Shown here piece after piece: positions 1-6,568 of a DNA stretch of 12,101 nucleotides. Below the pieces are notes generated by a model. The model made no database searches and was not told the origin of the DNA. It saw nothing but the letters and a program-made list of their open reading frames with translations. The stretch is taken from positions 1-12,101 of the forward strand of contig QQUD01000423.1 in the NCBI GenBank assembly GCA_008501785.1. The letters run 5' to 3'. Each line of letters begins with the position of its first letter. Position 1 is the first letter of the stretch. The stretch comes from Chloroflexota bacterium. Lineage in GTDB: Bacteria; Chloroflexota; Anaerolineae; Promineifilales; Promineifilaceae. The translations under genes were made by a program, and so were the position numbers.

Positions 1-2
1 CC

Positions 3-305
3 CATCAAGCCGCTGTCTCAACGCACAATCATCGTCCAAACGGCCGTTTTTTGCTCACAGCTCCTCCTATTCCCTCGATTCTTGGTCGAGAAACGGCCGT
101 TGGTATACCCCAAGCCCCACCAGCAACCCAAAATGGACAGGACACAACAGCCGCGCCAACCATTCAAGTAAAAATCGGCCGTATCGAAGTAAGAGCAAAC
201 AGTGTCCCTGCTCAACCCACGCCCCAGAAAAAACGTCCAAACCATACCGTATTGACGCTTGATGATTACTTGAATCAGCGCCATCGACAAGGGGGCGTGC
301 GATGA
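3..305 (+). CDS. Small proline-rich eCIS-associated protein, 5' partial
   Basis: The reading frame is open from the window edge to the TGA at 303-305. A TTG at 51 could serve as a start, but the frame continues upstream of it without a stop, so I treat the gene as truncated at its 5' end. The N-terminal part is rich in Pro, Ala, Thr and Gln and is probably disordered. The C-terminal part has a sharper pattern: IQVKIGRIEVRA, a Pro/Lys-rich spacer, then LTLDDYLNQR. From memory, a GRIEVRA plus LDDYL pattern recurs in short proteins next to DUF4255 genes in eCIS loci; I know no assigned function. The stop overlaps the next start (ATGA at 302-305), so the two are probably translationally coupled. 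Seen: motif and overlap. Inferred: an accessory role near the tail terminator. Confidence 0.7.
   Translation, partial: HQAAVSTHNHRPNGRFLLTAPPIPSILGRETAVGIPQAPPATQNGQDTTAAPTIQVKIGRIEVRANSVPAQPTPQKKRPNHTVLTLDDYLNQRHRQGGVR
39..101. repeat. AACGGCCGTT palindromes (two copies)
   Basis: Perfect 10-bp palindromes at 39-48 and 92-101, in two different reading frames of the small proline-rich protein (read as NGR and TAV). Confidence 0.8.
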
Positions 306-1600
306 GTGACGCGATTGCCATTTCAGCCATCACCCGAACATTGATAAAAAAATTACATGCCTACTTTGGGCACGTTTTCCCAGATGAAACGAGTCCTGGT
401 ATTTCCGCAAAACCATTAGATAAAGTTGATGCTTCTGAAGGAGATGTGATCAATCTTTATCTTTACCACATGACCATTAACTCGTCTTGGCGCAATATGG
501 ACACTCCCTGGAAGGTAAAACCGGGTGAATTGGGACGACCCCCCCTGCCATTAAATCTTTACTATCTTTTAACGGCTTATTCTACGGAAGAAGCTGGAGA
601 AGTTTTGACGGGGGATTTACGCGGTACTCATCGCCTTCTGGGGATGGCCATGAGCATCTTGCACGATTTTCCAATTTTAACGGCCGAAGATATTAATAAG
701 GAACTTGACGAGGCAGATTCCAATGCTTATCGTTTTGTAGCGCCAGAAAAAGTGCGCCTCACGGTACATCCTTTGACGTTAGATGACCTATCCAAAATTT
801 GGACAGGATTTCAAGCCAGCTATCGGTTAGCAGTTGCCTATGAAGTATCTGTTGTCTTAATCGAAAGCCAACATCCCAATGCAGCCGCGCTCCCTGTCTT
901 ACGGCGGGGCAGTAAAGATCGCGGTCCCAGGGTCGTGAGCAATCTCTTTCCCACTATTACTGAAATTCGCCGCCCCGCTGGAACACGCTTCGGCATCCAA
1001 TTAGGCGATGAAATTGAAATTCATGGGCAAAGATTGAGCGGTGATTCGTTAGAGATCAACGTTGCCCATCCAAAATTAGCTGCACCTGCTTCTCTAGAAC
1101 TAGATACCGAGAGCACTGCGCAAAAACTGACTGTGACATTGCCGCCAGCAGATACAAATAACGAATGGGCAGCAGGTGTTAATAGTGTGAGCGTAACTAT
1201 CAAAAATGATGGCGATGATTTCGTGCGTACCACGAACCAAATGCCGCTCCCCCTTTCATCCAAACTAACAATCAACGAGACTCAGGTGACACGTGTGGGT
1301 GACATCGCTACGATCACGATTGGGTGCGTTCCAGATGTGTATAAAGATCAACAGGTTCTGTTGCTGTTAGCGAGCAAGGAAGTGCCGCCGACCCCATTTT
1401 TAGGTGATTCAACCAGCAGTTTAGAATTTGCAATCACTTTAACGGATGATGAAGTGGACACCATGCCAGCTGGCGGTTTTGTTGTTCGTTTGCGTGTAGA
1501 TGGGGTCGATAGCTTGCCTGTTATTATTGAAGAGACGGAAACTGAACCAAAGCAGAAGTTGCTGAAGTTTGATCCAAACCAAAAGGTAATCATTATATGA
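302..1600 (+). CDS. DUF4255 / Pvc16 N-terminal domain protein (Afp16-like tail terminator)
   Basis: A 432-residue protein. Residues 1 to about 190 match the DUF4255 (Pvc16 N-terminal) pattern: an AISAITRTL start, INLYLYHMTINSSWRN, then RPPLPLNLYYLLTAY and a HRLLGMAMSILHDFPIL helix. In Afp and PVC particles this protein caps the end of tube and sheath distal to the baseplate and sets the finished length. Residues from about 215 are beta-rich and resemble an IPT/TIG-like immunoglobulin fold (FPTITEIRRPAG, then GDEIEIHGQRLSG); such extensions are common in DUF4255 proteins and may be surface exposed. It overlaps the small gene upstream and the ATPase downstream by 4 bases each, which fits coupled translation of an assembly module. 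A GGGGG run at about 290-294 is a plausible ribosome-binding site. Family is confident; the terminator role comes from homologues. Confidence 0.9.
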   Translation: MSDAIAISAITRTLIKKLHAYFGHVFPDETSPGISAKPLDKVDASEGDVINLYLYHMTINSSWRNMDTPWKVKPGELGRPPLPLNLYYLLTAYSTEEAGEVLTGDLRGTHRLLGMAMSILHDFPILTAEDINKELDEADSNAYRFVAPEKVRLTVHPLTLDDLSKIWTGFQASYRLAVAYEVSVVLIESQHPNAAALPVLRRGSKDRGPRVVSNLFPTITEIRRPAGTRFGIQLGDEIEIHGQRLSGDSLEINVAHPKLAAPASLELDTESTAQKLTVTLPPADTNNEWAAGVNSVSVTIKNDGDDFVRTTNQMPLPLSSKLTINETQVTRVGDIATITIGCVPDVYKDQQVLLLLASKEVPPTPFLGDSTSSLEFAITLTDDEVDTMPAGGFVVRLRVDGVDSLPVIIEETETEPKQKLLKFDPNQKVIII

Positions 1601-3738
1601 GCGAAGATCAGCAGCTTTGGCAGGATCATAATGAGCTTTATTTGCATGAGGCGTTAAGCTGGTTACGCTTGCGACTACGGCAAATGGCACCGAACAGTGC
1701 CCCTCTGGTTCAGCCCACCCCCCCAGCCGCACAGCCACCACATACTAACCAGCTTTTCCCTTTTCTCAATCAAGCGGTCGTTCAGACAACGACAACTGAA
1801 CCAGATCAGGATCGACTCTTTACCAGCAATGATGAACCGCTGGCGCGTGCCAATATGGATCAAGCTGCTGCCAGCGATCCACCTCCGGCACTGATTCTCC
1901 TGGCACAGCATTTTGGCCTTTCAACCTTTGAGCAGGAGGTGCTGCTGTTGTGTGCGGCGATGGAGCTTGACGCTCATATGCCCAAGCTCATCGCTCAGGC
2001 CCAAGATGATGCCCAAAAGCCACATCCAACTTTTGCATTGGCAATGATGCTCTTTGACGACCCTCGTTGGGATGTCCTGTCGCCAAAACGGCCGTTACGC
2101 TTTTGGCAGCTCATTGAAATCAATCAGCCCGGTGCTACACCATTGACTACCAGCCCACTCTGCATTGACGAACGGATTCTCAACTATATCAAGGGGCTTA
2201 ACTATTTGGATGATCGGATGATGCCTTTTTTAGCACCGTTTGATCTACACCATACCCAACAAGCGTTGCCCTCTTCGCAGGAAACGGCAGTTGGCCTTGC
2301 AGCCCGTCACTGGCAAACGACTAACGGCGGCCCGTTTCCCACTATCCAGCTGCTGGGTATCGATTCATTGAGCAAGCAGTTAGTCGCACAACGGCTTGCT
2401 AATCTGCTCAACATCTCTCTCTATCGCCTTCCTGCTGAGGTGTTACCAACGGAGATGTCGCAGCTTGAATCATTGGCGCGCATCTGGCAGCGAGAAAGCG
2501 TTCTACTCCCCATCGGCCTTTTCATAGATGCCCAGGATATAGATGACACCACACAATCTGGGCAGTTTTCTCCAGTCAATCGGTTCTTAGCCCAAAGTCA
2601 GGGTCTTTTTTTACTCAGTACACGCGAAGTACGCGCCGATGGCGGCGCAACGGCCGTTGCTGTGGAAGTCAACAAGCCCACCCCACTTGAACAGCGGCAG
2701 CTATGGGAAGCCATTTTGCGAAACGAACTGCCTGAAAGCCCAGCCAAGCTGGCCGTTCAGTTTAATCTCAACGCTGTCACGATCCAGCAAATTACCCATT
2801 TTGCGAACAGCGAAGCACAGGCTGCTCAAGAGGAAGTTACCCACAAGCGTCTATGGAATGCCTGTCTAATCAACACACGCCCCCGCCTGGACATGCTGGC
2901 ACAGCGGATCGAACCTAAGGCTACCTGGGATCATATTATCTTGCCCGACCCGCTGCGCACTTTGTTAGAGCAGATGGTTGCTCAAGTTCATCACCGCAAC
3001 ATTGTCTACGACCAGTGGGGTTTTCGCGCTCGGTTGAGTCGTGGCTTGGGCATTAACGCCCTTTTTGCGGGCGAGAGCGGCACCGGAAAAACGATGGCCG
3101 CAGAGGTGATTGCCAACGCGCTCCAGTTAAATCTGTACCGCATCGATCTCTCGGCTGTCGTCAGTAAATATATTGGCGAAACTGAAAAAAATCTGCGGCG
3201 ACTTTTTGACGCTGCCGAAGATGGCGGTGTCATCCTCTTTTTTGATGAGGCGGATTCACTCTTTGGCAAACGGAGCGAAGTCAAAGACAGTCACGACCGC
3301 TACGCCAATATTCAGGTCAACTATCTGCTGCAGCGCATGGAAGCGTTTGTCGGCCTTGCCATTTTGGCTACCAATTTAAAAGGGGCCATCGACCACGCCT
3401 TTAAACGTCGCCTGCGCTTTATTGTCAACTTTCCATTCCCCACACCGCAGCAGCGGCAGGCGATTTGGGAGCGTATTTTTCCTAAAGAAACTGATTTATC
3501 TAAAGCGGGGCTGGATTTTGCACACCTGAGCCGCCTTAATTTAACGGGTGGCAGTATTCAAAATGTGGCGTTAAACGCTGCCTTTTTGGCAGCCCAGGCC
3601 AACGGGGCGGTTTCGATGCCGCTTATCTTGGAGGCAGCCCGGCAGGAGTTTCGCAAATTAGAACGGCCGGTGCGTGAAGCAGATTTGCGCTGGGAGACCT
3701 CTCTCCCGAAGCTCACTGCTCAGGTACCAACAGAATAG
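1597..3738 (+). CDS. AAA+ ATPase of the eCIS (Afp15/Pvc15-like)
   Basis: A 713-residue ATPase. Order of parts: a short N-terminal helix and a Pro/Gln linker (to about residue 90); a winged-helix-like region (about 98-230, with GLSTFEQEVLLLCAAMELD and IDERILNYIKG); a degenerate AAA-like domain (about 249-375) with no Walker A and only an FIDAQD remnant where Walker B would be; and a complete C-terminal AAA+ domain (about 440-660). That last domain has Walker A GESGTGKT (492-499), Walker B ILFFDEAD (546-553), a sensor-1 Asn in ATN (593) and candidate arginine fingers in FKRRLRF (604-605). In Afp/PVC loci this ATPase is conserved and thought to act in particle assembly or cargo handling, not to power contraction. 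It overlaps the DUF4255 gene by 4 bases and ends 8 bases before the next gene. One active plus one dead AAA domain is usual for this family. Confidence 0.93.
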   Translation: MSEDQQLWQDHNELYLHEALSWLRLRLRQMAPNSAPLVQPTPPAAQPPHTNQLFPFLNQAVVQTTTTEPDQDRLFTSNDEPLARANMDQAAASDPPPALILLAQHFGLSTFEQEVLLLCAAMELDAHMPKLIAQAQDDAQKPHPTFALAMMLFDDPRWDVLSPKRPLRFWQLIEINQPGATPLTTSPLCIDERILNYIKGLNYLDDRMMPFLAPFDLHHTQQALPSSQETAVGLAARHWQTTNGGPFPTIQLLGIDSLSKQLVAQRLANLLNISLYRLPAEVLPTEMSQLESLARIWQRESVLLPIGLFIDAQDIDDTTQSGQFSPVNRFLAQSQGLFLLSTREVRADGGATAVAVEVNKPTPLEQRQLWEAILRNELPESPAKLAVQFNLNAVTIQQITHFANSEAQAAQEEVTHKRLWNACLINTRPRLDMLAQRIEPKATWDHIILPDPLRTLLEQMVAQVHHRNIVYDQWGFRARLSRGLGINALFAGESGTGKTMAAEVIANALQLNLYRIDLSAVVSKYIGETEKNLRRLFDAAEDGGVILFFDEADSLFGKRSEVKDSHDRYANIQVNYLLQRMEAFVGLAILATNLKGAIDHAFKRRLRFIVNFPFPTPQQRQAIWERIFPKETDLSKAGLDFAHLSRLNLTGGSIQNVALNAAFLAAQANGAVSMPLILEAARQEFRKLERPVREADLRWETSLPKLTAQVPTE
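2087..2096. repeat. AACGGCCGTT palindrome
   Basis: Perfect copy in the winged-helix-like part of the ATPase gene, read as KRPL. A further perfect copy lies at 2649-2658, read as ATAV in the degenerate AAA domain. Confidence 0.8.
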
Positions 3739-3746
3739 GAATTCGT

Positions 3747-3998
3747 ATGACTATTCAGATTTACATTGAACGTATCATTTTAGACGGTTTTGAATTGGCA
3801 CAGCGAGAACGGCCGTTACTGGAAACGGCCGTAACCACCGAACTTACCCGTCTGCTGGCCGAAAACGGTTTAAACTATCACGCCAACATCGCGCTGCCCA
3901 GCCGCATGGGTACCGACATCCAACAAAACACAGACAACACCGCTGCTCAATTTGGGTCCGACATCGCTCGTTCTATTTATGGAGGGTTGACTCAATGA
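3747..3998 (+). CDS. Small conserved eCIS-associated protein, function unknown
   Basis: An 83-residue protein between the ATPase and the first cargo gene. An AGGA at 3737-3740 lies 6 bases before the ATG. The N-terminus, IQIYIERIILDGFELAQRERPLLETAV, looks like a beta strand plus an amphipathic helix (VTTELTRLLAENG). The C-terminus, FGSDIARSIYGGL, is a second likely conserved block. Small proteins with an I-ERLVLDG start and an IARAIYGGL-like end are, from memory, frequent beside DUF4157 genes in eCIS loci, but I know no assigned role. It has no signal peptide or membrane segment. Its stop overlaps the start of the first DUF4157 gene (ATGA at 3995-3998), so production of the two is probably linked; a chaperone or loading adaptor is one guess. 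Two copies of the AACGGCCGT palindrome lie inside it. Confidence 0.75.
   Translation: MTIQIYIERIILDGFELAQRERPLLETAVTTELTRLLAENGLNYHANIALPSRMGTDIQQNTDNTAAQFGSDIARSIYGGLTQ
3808..3833. repeat. Paired ACGGCCGT palindromes
   Basis: AACGGCCGTT at 3808-3817 and AACGGCCGTA at 3824-3833, only 6 bases apart, in the small gene before the cargo array. They are read in two different frames (RPL, then TAV). Confidence 0.8.
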
Positions 3999-5266
3999 GT
4001 TTGACAGCTTACCAGGCCGCTCAAGCACAGAAATCAACGGTCACTGGTCCAATTTTGCAGCGCAAAACGTGCAGTTGCGGTCGTCCCATCGTCGCCAACG
4101 GCGAATGTGCCGCCTGCAATAAAAAACGAAAGAGATTACAGCGACGTGCAGTCAATCAACAAAACAGCCCTGATGTGGCCCCGCCGATTGTGCATGAGGT
4201 GTTAAGGTCGCCAGGACGGCCGTTAGATGCTGGAACAAGGTCATTTATGGAATCCCGCATGGGAAATGTCTTACAGTCCAACCCTGTGACGAAAGCCAGC
4301 CCTATGGTTGCCAAAGCTGGGTTGCCCATTGGGTCGGCCAATGATCCCCTTGAAAAAGAAGCAGAAATAACAGCTAATTCGGTTATGGAATCATCTATTA
4401 ATTCTACCCATAACAACAAAAATGACTTGAATCTCGTTCGGATTCATACCGATTCAAAAGCTGCCAAATCGGCTCAAGCTGTAAATGCCTTAGCTTACAC
4501 TGTTGGAACGAATATTGTGTTTGATTCTGGACAGTATGCTCCTAACACGCGATCTGGGGACTCTCTCATTGCTCATGAGTTAACTCATGTTGTACAGCAA
4601 TCACAATCAAATTCAAGAAACAATTTAATTCAAAGATTAGTGAATCCAACTCGCGTAAGCTGTGAGCGTTTTCCCCGCACCTATCCTATTTTTACTGCAA
4701 TTGGAACCAGTAATCCAGTGGTCATCATTCAACAAGCGGATACACGTGCTATTGAAATGTTAAATAACGTGATTAATGAGCTATCACATATCCGAGCTAG
4801 GATTCAGGGGGGGGAACCACCAGCTTGGCCTCTCATTTCAGACACTTTGGGAATTGCAATGCGAGAGCACCTTCGTTTAGATGCCAATGATGCCAATGTT
4901 TGGACTGGTTCTGGACCCGGTACAGTTGAACTGATCATTCGTTGGTTTACGAATGTTCGCAATTCTTTAACCAGCGGTCGCATGAATTACACGTGTTTAG
5001 ACCCAGATTGCGAAGCCGATGATTGGGCCGCAGCTATTCCTGGGAATAGTCGAATTTTCCTTTGCCGTCCATTTTGGCGTGATACGACAAATCCATTAAA
5101 TGGTCGTGCATTGACGCTTATTCATGAAGCTGCTCATGTCTTCTATGGACTTGAAGATTCAGGAAGAGGTGCGGGCAACGCACATTGCTTGGAAGAATTT
5201 GCTGCTGATGTCAATAACATTCCCATCCATCCCGATTTTGTTGGATCATGTCCACCTTCAATATGA
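3995..5266 (+). CDS. DUF4157 cargo protein with C-terminal M35-like zinc peptidase
   Basis: A 423-residue protein. Head: LQRK followed by a Cys4 knuckle (C26, C28, C38, C41; CxC-x9-CxxC) and VHEVLRSPGRPLD (66-78). A linker with NDPLEKEAE follows (116-124), then the second half of DUF4157: VRIHTDSKAAKSAQAVNALAYTVG (148-171) ending in HELTH (194-198), an intact HExxH zinc motif. DUF4157 is known as the eCIS core cargo-associated domain. Payload: about 215-423, with C334 and C339, FLCRPFW (356-361), then TLIHEAAHVFYGLED (374-388), a second HExxH, and CLEEFAAD downstream as possible third-ligand source. An LCPxFW-like segment leading into LIHExxH resembles deuterolysin/M35-type metalloendopeptidases. 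GGAGGG at about 3980-3985 is a good ribosome-binding site. Seen: motifs. Known: eCIS effectors often carry DUF4157. Inferred: injected protease. Confidence 0.87.
   Translation: MSLTAYQAAQAQKSTVTGPILQRKTCSCGRPIVANGECAACNKKRKRLQRRAVNQQNSPDVAPPIVHEVLRSPGRPLDAGTRSFMESRMGNVLQSNPVTKASPMVAKAGLPIGSANDPLEKEAEITANSVMESSINSTHNNKNDLNLVRIHTDSKAAKSAQAVNALAYTVGTNIVFDSGQYAPNTRSGDSLIAHELTHVVQQSQSNSRNNLIQRLVNPTRVSCERFPRTYPIFTAIGTSNPVVIIQQADTRAIEMLNNVINELSHIRARIQGGEPPAWPLISDTLGIAMREHLRLDANDANVWTGSGPGTVELIIRWFTNVRNSLTSGRMNYTCLDPDCEADDWAAAIPGNSRIFLCRPFWRDTTNPLNGRALTLIHEAAHVFYGLEDSGRGAGNAHCLEEFAADVNNIPIHPDFVGSCPPSI
4055..4258 (+). repeat. Shared cargo head module, copy 1
   Basis: This segment codes for residues 21-88 of the first cargo gene: LQRK, the Cys4 knuckle, the KLQR-like basic stretch, VHEVLRSPGRPLD and FMESR. 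It aligns at DNA level with 5401-5601 and 6626-6826; long runs such as TTGTGCATGAGGT and GACGGCCGTTA are identical in all three. This copy has one codon more than the others. Confidence 0.75.
4807..4814 (+). repeat. G8 homopolymer in the first cargo gene
   Basis: Eight consecutive G residues at about codon 271, early in the payload part and before its HEAAH motif. Slippage here would remove the peptidase motif. Confidence 0.6.
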
Positions 5267-5328
5267 GGCAATTTGATAGAAAATCAAGCATACTATTTTT
5301 GTAGAAAAGGAAATTAACAGGAATTCTG

Positions 5329-6513
5329 ATGCACCAACAAGGGTATGTAACACAACCTCAAAACACCCTCAATCGCCAACAGCCTGTGTCTTCGGGACTT
5401 TTGCAGCGCAAGTGTGCCTGTGGCAAACCGATCACGGTCAATGGGGAATGTGCTGAGTGCAATAAAAAGCGGCTGAAGTTGCAGCGCAAAGCGGTCAATT
5501 CACAAACTGACTCCCAATTTGCGCCGCCAATTGTGCATGAGGTGTTAAGATCGCCGGGACGGCCGTTACCCGCGAAAACAAAATCATTCATGGAACCCCG
5601 TTTTAATTATGATTTCAGCTCGGTACGTATCCATAGCGATGAAAAAGCTGCCCACTCCGCTCAATCTGTCAATGCATTAGCCTATACGGTAGGACCACAT
5701 GTGGTGTTTGGTCATGGGCAATACGAATTGACGTCAAATCAAGGAAGGAGCTTGCTAACGCATGAATTAACACATGTTGTACAGCAAAATCGTTCTGAGA
5801 ACGCAATGCCCCCAGCCGCAATCAAAATTATGGCAGAATCGCATCCTGCTGAAACAGAAGCACAAAAAAATGCGCAACAACGACAGGCCAGCGCAACCAA
5901 CTATAAGATTGCTAATCAACACAGCGTTTCTATGCAACGCCAAGCCAACGAAGCCGAAGAGGAAGGGTTTTTTAGCCGAATAGCGCATGGGATTAGATGT
6001 ATCTTACCAGCCACAGAAAATCCGCTCGTGAATCCTTTGAACGACATATCTACACTTCAATCACCTGGAGGGTCTGGCTGGCACGGAGCAAAGTTTGGCT
6101 GCTTCCGAAACAATTGTACTCGCAGGCATCGGGGATGGGATTTACATGCAACAGTAGGCACTTCAGTCCGCGCCGTGGTTGAGGGAACCGCAACAAGGCG
6201 CAATGATCCGGGAGGGTTTGGACAATACATCAGATTACGCAGCAGCAAAAATCCGCAGAGAACCTATATTTATGCCCACCTTTCCAAAAGAGAAACTAAC
6301 GGAAATTACTGTGTAGGAGACAAACTAGGTGAAACGGGTGTGACAGGGAATGCCTCTCCCAATCGCCCTCATTTACATTTTGAAGTACGCACGAACAATG
6401 TTCCACAAGACCCTGCTGGATTTTTAACCGAACCATCAAAAGTGATCGGTCTCCTTGGTGCTGCTAGAACAACAATCAATAAAAGAACACCAGCACCTTG
6501 TACACCTTGCTAA
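5329..6513 (+). CDS. DUF4157 cargo protein with C-terminal M23 (LytM) peptidase
   Basis: A 394-residue protein. Head: Cys4 knuckle (C29, C31, C41, C44), VHEVLRSPGRPL (69-80), then an uninterrupted DUF4157 core: FMEPRFNYDFSSVRIHSD (87-104) running to HELTH (145-149). A Gln/Asn/Ala-rich linker follows (about 154-215). Payload: about 245-365, an M23/LytM zinc peptidase with HRGWD (267-271; HxxxD), YAHL (H317) and HLHFE (348-352; HxH), the full set of zinc and catalytic histidines plus the aspartate. M23 enzymes cut peptide cross-links of peptidoglycan. There is no signal peptide, so delivery by the particle or by lysis is more likely than ordinary secretion. CAGGA at 5318-5322 is well placed before the ATG. 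The protein ends in CTPC. This copy keeps the canonical DUF4157 arrangement, unlike its two neighbours. Confidence 0.9.
   Translation: MHQQGYVTQPQNTLNRQQPVSSGLLQRKCACGKPITVNGECAECNKKRLKLQRKAVNSQTDSQFAPPIVHEVLRSPGRPLPAKTKSFMEPRFNYDFSSVRIHSDEKAAHSAQSVNALAYTVGPHVVFGHGQYELTSNQGRSLLTHELTHVVQQNRSENAMPPAAIKIMAESHPAETEAQKNAQQRQASATNYKIANQHSVSMQRQANEAEEEGFFSRIAHGIRCILPATENPLVNPLNDISTLQSPGGSGWHGAKFGCFRNNCTRRHRGWDLHATVGTSVRAVVEGTATRRNDPGGFGQYIRLRSSKNPQRTYIYAHLSKRETNGNYCVGDKLGETGVTGNASPNRPHLHFEVRTNNVPQDPAGFLTEPSKVIGLLGAARTTINKRTPAPCTPC
5401..5601 (+). repeat. Shared cargo head module, copy 2
   Basis: This segment codes for residues 25-91 of the second cargo gene. Against copy 3 most base differences in the Cys4 region fall at third codon positions, so the protein sequence is held while the DNA drifts. 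In this copy the head runs straight into the rest of DUF4157, with no insert. Confidence 0.75.
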
Positions 6514-6568
6514 CGCCACAAATGTTTAGTGATTCATTTAGATACTGCTATCACAAAGAAAATTTGAG

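Noticed and set aside
539..1724. C7 runs at 539-545 and 1718-1724
   Set aside because: Seven-base runs in Pro-coding stretches of structural genes are common at this composition and have no special placement.
5273..5296. TTGATA and TACTAT as a promoter before the second cargo gene
   Set aside because: The spacer is only 12 bases, too short for a standard sigma-70-type promoter.
3737..5328. AGGAATTC just before the ATG of both the 83-residue gene and the second cargo gene
   Set aside because: Looked like cloned EcoRI junctions, but both are ordinary AGGA ribosome-binding sites, and the surrounding sequence is continuous native coding DNA.
6514..6568. Weak inverted repeats (AAATG/CATTT and GTGAT/ATCAC) in the gap after the M23 cargo gene
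   Set aside because: Stems of five bases in AT-rich DNA are expected by chance, and no T-run follows; not enough for a terminator or operator.
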